This document shows positions 52,771 to 60,895 of a stretch of DNA of 64,000 nt, one piece after another (the stretch's first letter is position 1; the number at the start of each line of letters is the position of its first letter). The stretch comes from Clostridia bacterium. GTDB lineage: Bacteria; Bacillota; Clostridia; TANB77; CAG-508. The notes beneath the pieces were generated by a model. That model searched no databases. It was not told where the DNA came from and was given only the letters and a program-made list of their open reading frames with translations. The translations under genes and the position numbers were made by a program. Location of the stretch: assembly GCA_022796855.1 (NCBI GenBank), contig JAAWJM010000002.1:54733-118732 (forward strand), given 5' to 3'.

Positions 52771-52879
52771 TTATGTAGTATTTTTTTATAACCATTATTG
52801 TTATTTATGTAGTATTTTTTGTTTGGTTATTATGCTTTTCGTTTGAAAAATACTACATAAGTGTAATTATGTAGTATTT
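52771..52879. repeat. Four copies of TTATGTAGTATTT, including a loxP-like 13-6-13 site
   Basis: Direct copies at 52771-52783 and 52805-52817 (34 bases apart), an inverted copy at 52848-52860 and a direct copy at 52867-52879. The last two form a perfect 13-bp inverted repeat around GTGTAA, the shape of a tyrosine-recombinase crossover site. All lie within 125 bases upstream of the recombinase start. The gap 52755-53138 holds no intact gene. Confidence 0.7.
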
Positions 52880-52956
52880 ATTATAATATTGTTGTTCTAC
52901 TTTATAAAGTTGAGAAAAAATATGAGCTTATTGTAGTAAGCTTTTAAAATTTATGA

Positions 52957-53064
52957 TATATTACTGTAACTTCAATGGGAGCATACTACGTTCAATTTAG
53001 TGGAAGAAATAGTCAAGTATATAATTTTAGCTTAAATTCTAAATGCTTTCTTACTCATATATAA
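52957..53064 (+). pseudogene. Fragment resembling the C-terminus of the 143-residue secreted protein
   Basis: A short frame reads TVTSMGAYYVQFSGRNSQVY then NFSLN. It matches in pattern the end of the secreted protein at 55902 (GGAYYISFGSRKTAYRFNYS). There is no start upstream (a TGA stands at 52954), so it is likely the tail of a decayed paralogue. Confidence 0.4.
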
Positions 53065-53098
53065 TATGATAGCTACTTAAATTCAAATGTCTAATATT

Positions 53099-53138
53099 AA
53101 AGAGCAACTCCTATATAAATTGAAGTTGCTCTTTATCT
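53099..53138. terminator. Bidirectional terminator
   Basis: Perfect 11-bp stem (53099-53109 with 53124-53134) with 14-base loop; T-rich on both outer sides. It ends the minus-strand gene at 53139. Confidence 0.7.
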
Positions 53139-53663
53139 TTATAATATTGCATCAAAGCGTGCTCTTAACTCTATATCACCTTTTATATTACTATATGCTG
53201 AATCTAAAAATTCTTTTAGTATATTGCTTTCTTCTTGTGTTAAATCTTTTTCTTCTAATACATTTAAAACTAATTTGTACAGTTCTTTTTGTGTTTCAGA
53301 TGCTGAGTTATAATATATTATATTTTCATTATCTATTTTTTGCAAAATTAGTTTTAACTCATTAGGATAAAATTTATTTATTATTGAAGTAATTGCATCT
53401 TCTTCTTTTTGAGTTTCTGCTTTAATTTTTTCATTTTCCTCAATTTCTGATAAGGACATTGAAGAATAAACTTCTGGTGTATCTATTCTTCCATTTTCTA
53501 CATCATTTAAAAATTTTTGTTTTCTTTCTAAAAGTATATGCTCCACTTCTTTATCTGAAGGTGCTATGTAAATAGGTGTTCCTAATTTATTTGATGCAAA
53601 AATCACTACTGGAACTAATATTACTATTGCTACTAATAAACCTAAAATTACTTTTTTGTTCAT
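53139..53663 (-). CDS. Hypothetical membrane-anchored protein
   Basis: 174 residues. One N-terminal helix (VILGLLVAIVILVPVVIF, residues 5-22) and an extracellular, acidic, mostly helical domain (KEVEHILLERKQKFLNDVEN to the end). No family recognised. It begins 14 bases after the lectin-amidase stop with RBS AAGGAGG, so they form an operon; it could be an anchor, chaperone or immunity-type partner of the amidase. That pairing is inferred only from position. Confidence 0.65.
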   Translation of the reverse strand: MNKKVILGLLVAIVILVPVVIFASNKLGTPIYIAPSDKEVEHILLERKQKFLNDVENGRIDTPEVYSSMSLSEIEENEKIKAETQKEEDAITSIINKFYPNELKLILQKIDNENIIYYNSASETQKELYKLVLNVLEEKDLTQEESNILKEFLDSAYSNIKGDIELRARFDAIL

Positions 53664-53677
53664 GACATTACCTCCTT

Positions 53678-54883
53678 TTATAGTGTCATTTGAAATAATA
53701 TAAAATAATCATTCGGATTCTCTTTACATATTTGAAGGAAAGGTTTACCAGGTTCTTCGCGTGAATGTCCTGTTACTACATAGCTAGATTTTGCCTCATA
53801 TGTAGTATAACCTGTTATATACATTGTATGTGTAGAATTACCCATAACACCTAAGATATTTTGAGCCTGTTGCATAACATCTCCTTCTTTTATATTAAGA
53901 TTCATCACTTCTTGGGGATGTTCATAAGCATATTTTCCTTGAACTGCATAATAATATCCAACATCTTTCCAATAAGTTCCAAACTCTCTCGCACTAGTCC
54001 ATGGACTTGTCTTTGGTGGGCATAATTCCCATGAATTATCTAATTGTTCTCTGTTAGCAGGTTGTGGATAATTATTATTCTTTCTATATATTTTCCAATC
54101 ATTTTGATAATGCATCCCTCCTGCTAACATACACTGCGAAGCAAAATTTGCACAATCTCCTAAAGGATTAAGATTTGGATAGCACATTACATACTGATTA
54201 TAATTTTGTTTTGCATATTCCACTCCTAAAATAGGATTTTTTGAAACTGGTTCTAGTATCCAATATTCATTGGCATGAGCTTGAAATGTATATTGGTCAA
54301 CATTTTGTCCTTGATTACATGTTGGTCCATTTAAAACAACTACTTTTGAAAAATTACTTGCTTTTGTATATAATATAAACGTAGAATACACCGATAGTCC
54401 TATTTTGAATTTTTGGGCATCTGATCCATTTATTTCACGTATTTGAATATTAGCATAATTTTCACCAGAACCATTATTTACCTCTAAAGCATACCTATAT
54501 GCTCCATTATTTCCTAATCGTGTATATATACAAAATGTTCCATCTCCATTATTCCTTAAATACCATCTTTGGGAATCTGTACCATTAAGTTTATATTGTT
54601 GTACATTTCTTCCATTTTCAGCTATCCCTCCTGAAACATCTAAATACTGTCCTGTGTACATGTTTTTTATAAAAAATTCCTTTCCGCTAATATCTGAATA
54701 TTTTAATGATAATGGTTGAATATTAGATGATTCATATTCCGTTATTGTAGTATCTTCCATTAATAAAATATCATTTACGAAATCACCTGATTTTGCCTTT
54801 ACTGGCATTAAAATTGTTACTAATATCATGAGAAAAATAATAAAACTTGAAATTATACGCTTTTTTTGTTCTTTTACTTTCAT
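53678..54883 (-). CDS. Secreted ricin-type lectin plus amidase domain protein
   Basis: 401 residues. Signal or anchor helix at 10-30 (ISSFIIFLMILVTILMP). Residues about 60-215 form a ricin-B-type beta-trefoil (KEFFIKNMYTGQYLDVSGG; DSQRWYLRNNGDGTFCI; DAQKFKI). Residues about 216-401 resemble the Amidase_6 domain: GVEYAKQNYNQYV, catalytic cysteine in GDCANFASQCMLAGG (about 243) and histidine in STHTMYITGYT (about 352). It should bind sugars and cut an amide bond, perhaps in peptidoglycan of other cells, outside the producer. Co-transcribed with the membrane protein downstream. Confidence 0.85.
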   Translation of the reverse strand: MKVKEQKKRIISSFIIFLMILVTILMPVKAKSGDFVNDILLMEDTTITEYESSNIQPLSLKYSDISGKEFFIKNMYTGQYLDVSGGIAENGRNVQQYKLNGTDSQRWYLRNNGDGTFCIYTRLGNNGAYRYALEVNNGSGENYANIQIREINGSDAQKFKIGLSVYSTFILYTKASNFSKVVVLNGPTCNQGQNVDQYTFQAHANEYWILEPVSKNPILGVEYAKQNYNQYVMCYPNLNPLGDCANFASQCMLAGGMHYQNDWKIYRKNNNYPQPANREQLDNSWELCPPKTSPWTSAREFGTYWKDVGYYYAVQGKYAYEHPQEVMNLNIKEGDVMQQAQNILGVMGNSTHTMYITGYTTYEAKSSYVVTGHSREEPGKPFLQICKENPNDYFILFQMTL

Positions 54884-55025
54884 ATAACCTTCTCCTTTCT
54901 TAATAAATATGGATATTATCCATATAGACCTCCTTTCTAATTAATCTACGTTCTTTTAGAAATTGTTTATTGTTACTTTTATAATATACTATCTTCATAA
55001 ACTTCTATAAAAAGATAACTTCTTT

Positions 55026-55736
55026 TTATAATATTTTATTTAAAACTGTATATACTACTGTCTTTGTCGTTGGTTTCCTGTCATCGTAAAAACTAAAATA
55101 CTCTTTTAGAAATCTAGCTTCACATTTATAATACATTGCTTCTGTTGCATTATTAATATTACACTTTATGTTGTTTATTGTTTTGTGATAAGTTTTTGCG
55201 ACTATTGGATATATATCTCGTTGTAAATTATCTATAAAAAATTTCTGTTTTTGATACATTTGGAATATTACATCAATTAAATATGTAGTTCCTTTATAAT
55301 TTATATCATATCCTATCTTTTCTATTTCACCAACAATTTGTTTTCTTTTGTATAGAAGATTTTTGCTTTCTACTAGTTTTTGTATCCTAGATGTTATCTC
55401 TTCTTTTTGGGTTTTCTTTATAATATAATCAAACACTAATGGATTACCAATTAGTTGTCCCATAGAATATCTATCTTCAGCCATAACAATAACTGATCCT
55501 CTGTATTTATCTTTTTGTACATTAGCTAGTTCCTCTAATACCTTTATTCCGTTAAAAGTTGATAAATCTAATATTACTATGTCAATCTTAGCAGTTTTTA
55601 AAAAATCCAAAGTCTCTTTTTCATTTGTACACATTTTACAGATTCTTATATCTGTACTATCTAAAATATCATTAACTAATCCTTTTAAAAAATTCACATC
55701 ATTACCGGCTATTAATCCTTTAACCAAATTTATCAC
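55026..55736 (-). CDS. Spo0A-like response regulator 2
   Basis: 236 residues. Receiver-like domain with phosphoacceptor in VILDLSTFNG (about residue 57) and lysine in YIIKKTQ, but the N-terminal acidic pair is weakened (IAGNDVNFL), so magnesium binding may be altered. The C-terminal half follows Spo0A: IGYDINYKGTTYLIDVIFQM, YPIVAKTYHKTINNIKCNIN (recognition helix region) and KPTTKTVVYTVLNKIL. It is a distant paralogue of the regulator at 51094. It is divergent to a secreted-protein gene across a 20-bp inverted repeat. Confidence 0.78.
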   Translation of the reverse strand: MINLVKGLIAGNDVNFLKGLVNDILDSTDIRICKMCTNEKETLDFLKTAKIDIVILDLSTFNGIKVLEELANVQKDKYRGSVIVMAEDRYSMGQLIGNPLVFDYIIKKTQKEEITSRIQKLVESKNLLYKRKQIVGEIEKIGYDINYKGTTYLIDVIFQMYQKQKFFIDNLQRDIYPIVAKTYHKTINNIKCNINNATEAMYYKCEARFLKEYFSFYDDRKPTTKTVVYTVLNKIL

Positions 55737-55817
55737 CTCTACTTAATAAGATACCAAAATCTTACAATAAGGTTTCATTTTTATCTTTTTTTATCTTTTT
55801 TATAATTCAACTTTACT

Positions 55818-55845
55818 TTATGTTACTATATCATTAGTAACATAA
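55818..55845. promoter_or_regulatory. Perfect 10-bp inverted repeat in a divergent promoter
   Basis: TTATGTTACT (55818-55827) and AGTAACATAA (55836-55845), 8 bases apart, lie between response regulator 2 and the secreted-protein gene. This is operator-like. It is not the classic 0A box. Confidence 0.5.
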
Positions 55846-55901
55846 TTTCTTACCAGTAGTAATAGGAATTAGATTAGTGAGCATTAAAAAGGAGGCATCT
55901 T

Positions 55902-56333
55902 ATGAAACTACTGAAAAAAATACCTAAAAGAGCAACTGCATTTGTTTTGGCTATGGCATTGTTGTTTGGCATGAACACCATGTCAGCATTTGCTGCCACA
56001 CCTGACCCTGGCATAAGTCCTCAGACGGTTATTACTCCGTGGCATGGACCTATTACTGTTCAGGGTAATTCGCAAAAGACTTCTGGTATTGGTGTGAGAC
56101 CTGGTGAAACAATTCGGTTAGATTTAACTATTTTGGGAATTGCTGATTATGTGGATTACTCTCCTTTGCAGGTTTCTTTGTGTAAGCGAGATGGAACCCT
56201 TGTTGAGTTGATTACGTATTCTGCAACTGGCAGTTATTCTCATACCTTTACGGCTGTAGATGGTGGAGCATACTATATTTCCTTTGGTAGCCGTAAAACA
56301 GCTTACCGTTTCAACTATTCTGTAACTTTCTAA
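55902..56333 (+). CDS. Secreted beta-rich protein of 143 residues
   Basis: Signal peptide at 1-32 with AxA cleavage (ATAFVLAMALLFGMNTMSAF then AAT). The mature part (about 110 residues) is beta-rich: GIGVRPGETIRLDLTILG, SPLQVSLCKRDGTLVEL, GGAYYISFGSRKTAYRF. It resembles small exported proteins of Firmicutes with no assigned role. RBS AAAGGAGG. Its codon use is clearly richer in G+C than its neighbours, including an in-frame CGG arginine, so it arrived separately. A decayed relative lies at 52957. Confidence 0.8.
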   Translation: MKLLKKIPKRATAFVLAMALLFGMNTMSAFAATPDPGISPQTVITPWHGPITVQGNSQKTSGIGVRPGETIRLDLTILGIADYVDYSPLQVSLCKRDGTLVELITYSATGSYSHTFTAVDGGAYYISFGSRKTAYRFNYSVTF

Positions 56334-56367
56334 CTAACAATTAACTCACTAATCTTAATTCCATACG

Positions 56368-56401
56368 AAATGGTTGGCTTATTACGGCCAACCATTTTCT
56401 T
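56368..56401. terminator. Terminator between convergent genes
   Basis: Perfect 11-bp stem (56368-56378 with 56387-56397) followed by TCTT on plus; it ends the secreted-protein transcript and abuts the stop of the DUF4179 gene. Confidence 0.7.
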
Positions 56402-57515
56402 AAATACATTTTAATATCTCTATCTCGTTAATACCTCTAATTATAATTTTTAATTCATCTGATACATTATTTCTATTAACATCAAAATTCACTTTTACTA
56501 TCCTATTGTCTATTATGTCTAATGTTGTTGGATTAATATAATATTTATGCTTCTTATCAAAAATTTGTATACTCCCTAAATCTGACATATCAATTATTTG
56601 TGTTAAATTTTGATTTCCTACGTATTCTATTTTTAATTGTAACTGTAAATTACTCAATTCTGCTTCCATTACTCTAAATTCTTGTTTATTATGTTCTAAA
56701 TCTTTTGTTACATATCTCGTTATTTCTCTATTTACAAGTTTTGAATTTAAATCTATTTCAAAATTCCATTTACCTTGTATTCGTTTTACTATGTTTTGAC
56801 GGTTTTTTAATTCAATATCTTCTAATTGAATATATATTTTTTTACTTTTAGGAAACTTTTTAAAATCTATACCTGAACCTAATACTATAGTTCTTTTTAA
56901 TCTATTATCTTCTATGTTTCGATATGTCGATTGATAATTGCCTGTTAATACCTTTGTTGTTTCTTCTAGTGTTTCTAATTCTTCTATTATCATATTTGTA
57001 CTTTCACCATATTTTAACAAATCTTTATAACTACGCCTTTCAGCTTTCTTTGACGAATAAGCCATATTACTTGGTTCATTACTATTTTTAAATATAATAT
57101 TGTTTTGTTCATCTTTTATTAAGATTTTAGACTCAGCTTGTGTAATCGGTTCTGTGTATACATATTCTACGTCTAACTGTATAGTAAAATCATCCATACC
57201 AATACTATTAATTCTAACTGAAAGATTATTTATTGTTTGGTATTCATTTTCGACTATTTGAATATATTCATTATTTCTTTCATCACTAGTATTCTTTTTG
57301 AACATATTACTAATCATTTCGGAAATTTGTCTTCCAAATGTTATTCCTCCAATTGTGCTTATGCATAAAATTATAATTGCTACCTTTTTTAAGATATTAT
57401 ATTGATTGGTTCTTGTATAATTTTTAAACGTATTTCTTATTGTTTCTTCGTATTTAGGTGGCTCAATTATCTTTTTATTGACAACCTCTAATATCTTTTT
57501 ATCTAATTCATCCAT
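56400..57515 (-). CDS. DUF4179-type membrane protein, probable anti-sigma factor
   Basis: 371 residues. A short cytoplasmic N-terminus (about 45 residues, MDELDKKILEVVNKK) precedes one membrane helix (VAIIILCISTIGGITFG, about 48-64) and a large external beta-rich domain with DUF4179-like SIGMDDFTIQLDVEYV. Such genes follow ECF sigma genes and are thought to hold the sigma factor at the membrane. The start at 57515 overlaps the sigma gene by 8 bases and follows GAGGAGGTG, so expression is coupled. Confidence 0.78.
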   Translation of the reverse strand: MDELDKKILEVVNKKIIEPPKYEETIRNTFKNYTRTNQYNILKKVAIIILCISTIGGITFGRQISEMISNMFKKNTSDERNNEYIQIVENEYQTINNLSVRINSIGMDDFTIQLDVEYVYTEPITQAESKILIKDEQNNIIFKNSNEPSNMAYSSKKAERRSYKDLLKYGESTNMIIEELETLEETTKVLTGNYQSTYRNIEDNRLKRTIVLGSGIDFKKFPKSKKIYIQLEDIELKNRQNIVKRIQGKWNFEIDLNSKLVNREITRYVTKDLEHNKQEFRVMEAELSNLQLQLKIEYVGNQNLTQIIDMSDLGSIQIFDKKHKYYINPTTLDIIDNRIVKVNFDVNRNNVSDELKIIIRGINEIEILKCI

Positions 57516-58050
57516 TTTTTTGCACCTCCTCATATAATTTCTTTATTTTAATCTTAGCTCTACTTAGTCTTGTCTTTATAGTATTTTCATTTGTATTCAA
57601 TATCTTACTAATTTCTTTTTGTGTAAATCTTTCTTGATATAATAAAATTATTATAATTCTTTCTTCATAACGCAAGTTTTGTATCAATTTGTAAAAGTCA
57701 ATTGTATTTTCTATTTCTGTAATATCATTACTCTCTTCTTTATACATTTCGTAATATCCTTCTAAATCATAATCTTCTGTAATCTCCTTATATTTATGCT
57801 TTCTATTATAGATTTTATTGCAATTACTAATTAAAATTTTTATAATCCACGCTTTAAATTTAGATGGATCTTTTAGCTTCTTCAAGTATTTGTATGACAT
57901 TATCATTGTTTCTTGTATAGCATCATCAACATCATCATCATTGATAAATCGTGTTTTTGCTATCTTATACAAATCATTCTTCATATTTAGTATTAATTGT
58001 GTATATGCCACTACATCTCCTTCTTTAGCTTTTATTATTATTTCTTCCAT
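57508..58050 (-). CDS. ECF-type RNA polymerase sigma factor
   Basis: 180 residues. Region 2 (about 10-80): AYTQLILNMKNDLYKIA, DDAIQETMIMSYKYLKKLKD and FKAWIIKILISNC. Region 4 (about 120-175): LIQNLRYEERIIIILLYQER, FTQKEISKILNTNENTIKTR and LSRAKIKIKKL. It lacks other regions, as is normal for group 4. It likely directs its own operon and the genes around it. Downstream is the overlapping DUF4179 gene. Confidence 0.92.
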   Translation of the reverse strand: MEEIIIKAKEGDVVAYTQLILNMKNDLYKIAKTRFINDDDVDDAIQETMIMSYKYLKKLKDPSKFKAWIIKILISNCNKIYNRKHKYKEITEDYDLEGYYEMYKEESNDITEIENTIDFYKLIQNLRYEERIIIILLYQERFTQKEISKILNTNENTIKTRLSRAKIKIKKLYEEVQKNG

Positions 58051-58297
58051 TTTTCTCCCCCTATGTATTACACCTTATACTTATATGATACTTAATTCAA
58101 ATAAAAAAGTTTCGCTAACTTAATTTTTATTTTATTTTTTTATGTGTTCTATGTAATTATTTATTGGTTAAAAGAATAACATTTGCCCTAAAACAAATGT
58201 TATTAAAACTTTATTCTATACTTTTATTCTCTATTACTGAATATATTTTTACTCCAATGCTATAAAAAACATATGCTACTACCCTATTCTTTTCCAT

Positions 58298-58630
58298 TTA
58301 CTCACCTTCTTTACAAATCAGCTTTCTTAATAAATCAAATTTATACTCTTCAACCTTCTCTATTTCTTCTTCATATTCTTTGCAAAATTCCGTAGTATTA
58401 ATATTTATTTCAGGTTTATCAATAAAATGGATTGAATACTTATCTATGTCTATTTTCTTCTTTGAAAATCCCATTAGCAGAATAGTTATAAAGTAAGATT
58501 GCATAATAATTTCAAAATTGCTTATTGTATAAGTTTCTTCATTATACCTTTTTGCTATCTTAGTAATTAGCTTTTCACATTCCTCCTTTCCAATAATTAA
58601 TTCTAAAATCTTTTGGTAGCTTTCTTCCAT
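58298..58630 (-). CDS. 110-residue hypothetical protein
   Basis: Helical and acidic, with one hydrophobic stretch (YFITILLMGF, about 47-56) that is too short for a firm membrane call. No family recognised. RBS AAGGAGAG. It lies between the sigma factor and the zinc-finger operon, on the same strand. Confidence 0.55.
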   Translation of the reverse strand: MEESYQKILELIIGKEECEKLITKIAKRYNEETYTISNFEIIMQSYFITILLMGFSKKKIDIDKYSIHFIDKPEININTTEFCKEYEEEIEKVEEYKFDLLRKLICKEGE

Positions 58631-58751
58631 AAAACTTCTCTCCTTTTCTTCTATGAATTTATCATTCTTATTTTAAATATTCTAAATGGACATGTCTATT
58701 TGAGAAAAAATTTTAGAAATAATTTTCATTCTTCTTATTATTTACAACATT

Positions 58752-58925
58752 TTATTCCACTTTCTCGCAGTCTTGAACTGCTACTTCGTAAACTATTTTT
58801 TCATTTTGTACAGACATTATTTTACATCTTCGCTCTTCACTGCTTTCTAACAAAGCTATTACTCTATACTTTTGTTCCTTATATATAACTATATCTCCTA
58901 TTCTAAATCCATTAAATATTCTCAT
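58752..58925 (-). CDS. 57-residue hypothetical protein coupled to the zinc-finger gene
   Basis: A small beta-rich protein, MRIFNGFRIGDIVIYKEQKY at the start and VAVQDCEKVE at the end; the GDIVIYKEQKYRVI pattern resembles a small SH3-like barrel. Its ATG overlaps the end of the upstream zinc-finger gene by 14 bases, so translation is coupled. Not recognised as a named family. Confidence 0.55.
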   Translation of the reverse strand: MRIFNGFRIGDIVIYKEQKYRVIALLESSEERRCKIMSVQNEKIVYEVAVQDCEKVE

Positions 58926-59277
58926 TTACTTTTCCTCCTAGTATTAGTCGTAGCAAAATTATCTTTTCACTTATGTGTATCTCCGTAGAGGTCATATCTT
59001 CTAAAGCTTGTGTACATTCCTTACAAGTTTTAAGATGTTCCTGAATATATTTATTTGTAGTTTTGTATGTCATTTTTTCTATATAATTAGGCAATAAGTC
59101 TTGTATTATTGCACATCCTCTTTTATCAACTGTTACATTTCTAATCTTTTCTAATTTTCTTTTACATTTATTACAATATCTAAGATGCTTTTCTATATAG
59201 TCATTTGTAACACCAGTTGTCAAATCTTCTATGTATATTTCTAATAAATCTTGTACTATTTTACACTCTTTCATCAT
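58912..59277 (-). CDS. Double zinc-finger (zf-HC2-like) protein
   Basis: 121 residues with two repeats of the anti-sigma zinc-finger type: CKIVQDLLEIYIED ... HLRYCNKCKRKL and CAIIQDLLPNYIEK ... HLKTCKECTQAL, each with the C...HxxxCxxC set. Single copies occur at the N-terminus of anti-sigma factors; here two are joined without a membrane helix, ending in a short hydrophobic tail (KIILLRLIL). It may bind the ECF sigma factor nearby. The next gene overlaps it. Confidence 0.8.
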   Translation of the reverse strand: MMKECKIVQDLLEIYIEDLTTGVTNDYIEKHLRYCNKCKRKLEKIRNVTVDKRGCAIIQDLLPNYIEKMTYKTTNKYIQEHLKTCKECTQALEDMTSTEIHISEKIILLRLILGGKVNENI

Positions 59278-59517
59278 TTCTCCTTTGTTTAATATTTTAT
59301 TTTAATTTTCATTAGATTTCATAAAAATGGAAACAATATGATTGATTTCTATGTCGTTTCTATTTGTCCTGATTGTTCCTTTGTTACATATTTTTATTTT
59401 TTTTATCCAAAATAGTAAGAATACTAAATTACTTGTTATTGTTTAGGCTATATTTATAGCCTATTGTGTCAAAAAAAATTGCTATACTTTTCTTAAATTG
59501 TTAGAAAGGAGCACGCT

Positions 59518-59774
59518 ATGGAACTAAGTGATGCTATTAAACATAGAATCGACTATTTTTTAAAAAGAAAAGGGTTATCTTCTTTATGGGACTTGTATAA
59601 AACAAGCGGTGTTCCTAAATCAACTATTAATGCTTTATTAGGAACGCAAAAAAATAAATTACCTCGTCTTTCAACATTACTTCATATTTGTGAAGGTTTA
59701 GATACTACATTAATGGAATTTTTTAATGATCCTATGTTTATAGACATGAAGATTCTTCTGAGGATACCTTATGA
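59518..59774 (+). CDS. XRE-type regulator with a probable frame error at the end
   Basis: A small helix-turn-helix protein: HRIDYFLKRKGLSSLWDLYK, SGVPKSTINALLGTQKNKL, PRLSTLLHICEGLDTTLMEF. The frame as read runs to 59808 with an odd hydrophobic tail after FIDM. Shifting by one base near 59746 gives FID, then EDSSEDTL and a stop at 59772-59774, the acidic ending usual in this group. I therefore give the shorter end. RBS AAAGGAG. Confidence 0.72.
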
Positions 59775-59829
59775 TTTGAAATGCATTTTGTTCCTTTTTA
59801 TATTATAATCTTTATTTTTGTTCTTAATA

Positions 59830-59925
59830 TTACATTACCCTAATATCTAAATATGCATAAGCTTTTTCTCCTAATTCATTTATTTTTTCTAGCAAAATTC
59901 TATTATGGCTACTTTCTACTTTTGA
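59830..59925 (-). other. In-frame coding-like stretch after the AbrB stop
   Basis: Directly after the AbrB-type stop (TAA), the same frame continues for 31 codons (SKVESSHNRILLEKINELGE then KAYAYLDIRVM) to the next stop. It has coding character but no start of its own. It may be a former C-terminal extension or a remnant of another gene. Confidence 0.3.
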
Positions 59926-60183
59926 TTAATGGTTATCAGGACAATTTTTCATTTCATCAATGCACTTTTTACATACCAAATTATTTCTAAATCTTATAAT
60001 ATCTTTTGTTTTTCCACAAAACAAACATGATATTTGATATTTTTGGAATACAATTTTATTAGCATCTACAAAAACTTCCATTTTTGTACCCTCAACAATT
60101 TTTTGTTCCTCCCTTATTTCAACTGGAATTACTACTCTTCCTAGTTCATCTACTTTTCTAATGATTCCTGTACTTTTTAACAT
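59926..60183 (-). CDS. AbrB/SpoVT-like regulator with C-terminal zinc ribbon
   Basis: 85 residues. N-terminal swapped-hairpin DNA-binding domain: MLKSTGIIRKVDELGRVVIP, then EGTKMEVFVDANKIVFQKY. C-terminal CLFCGKTKDIIRF and LVCKKC supply four cysteines for zinc, as in AbrB proteins of Clostridia. It probably binds promoters in the element as a transition-state type regulator. The Met at 60183 is 8 bases after AGGAG; the alternative Met at 60189 is only 2 bases from it. Confidence 0.9.
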   Translation of the reverse strand: MLKSTGIIRKVDELGRVVIPVEIREEQKIVEGTKMEVFVDANKIVFQKYQISCLFCGKTKDIIRFRNNLVCKKCIDEMKNCPDNH

Positions 60184-60327
60184 TTTCATTTCTCCTTTTC
60201 CTATTATTTGTAATTTATTCTTATTTTTCATTTACTCATTCTTTATACATTCTAAAAGCCGTTTACAACATCTTTTATCCTAAAGACTAAAATGATAGTA
60301 TTAGGATATATTATAAAAGAGGTTATT

Positions 60328-60687
60328 ATGCAAATTGATAATGAAGAAGTAAAATTAGTATTGAGTAAAAATATAAAATTAGCTAGAAATATGTTAGGTT
60401 TAACACAAGAAACTTTGTCCGAGAAAGCTGAAATTTCATTAAGCTTTTTAAAAGATGTAGAGTCTACAAGATCTAGTATAAGCCTATCAACTTTAATATC
60501 TCTTTGTCAATCATTAGAAACTACTCCTAATCAACTTTTAAAGAGTTTCTTTGTTGATAGTATAGATACTTCTGATAATATCTTACAACAAATCAATCTT
60601 CTAAGTGATTACCAAAGAAACGCTATTTTAACACTAATTCATTATTTTAATACTCATAATTCTAATAAAACTATTTCAAAGGACTAA
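60328..60687 (+). CDS. XRE-family transcriptional regulator
   Basis: 119 residues. Helix-turn-helix at about 15-65: NIKLARNMLGLTQETLSEKA, SLSFLKDVESTRSSISLSTL. The C-terminal part (LLSDYQRNAILTLIHYFN) resembles that of the regulator at 16857 (REQEVVLALIQYMN). RBS AGAGGT. It is divergent to the AbrB-type gene, a typical lysogeny-switch arrangement. Confidence 0.85.
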   Translation: MQIDNEEVKLVLSKNIKLARNMLGLTQETLSEKAEISLSFLKDVESTRSSISLSTLISLCQSLETTPNQLLKSFFVDSIDTSDNILQQINLLSDYQRNAILTLIHYFNTHNSNKTISKD

Positions 60688-60713
60688 TCTATTCCTAGTA
60701 GATTAGTTTTTTT
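60683..60713 (+). terminator. Terminator after the XRE gene
   Basis: Perfect 9-bp stem (60683-60691 with 60699-60707) followed by seven T, overlapping the stop codon. Confidence 0.75.
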
Positions 60714-60895
60714 ACTTTTTCATCACCTCTTTTTTCCCTTTAGTTTTATTACAATATTTTACATTTTTATACTATCATAAAGAAATATAAATTTCAAGTA
60801 TTTTCCAAAAAACGTTTGTTATATTTCTGGTTTGTTTTTTTTATTTCCTTTTCGATTTTCAATTTCTTTGCTATTTTATACGAGGGAGGGAATTA

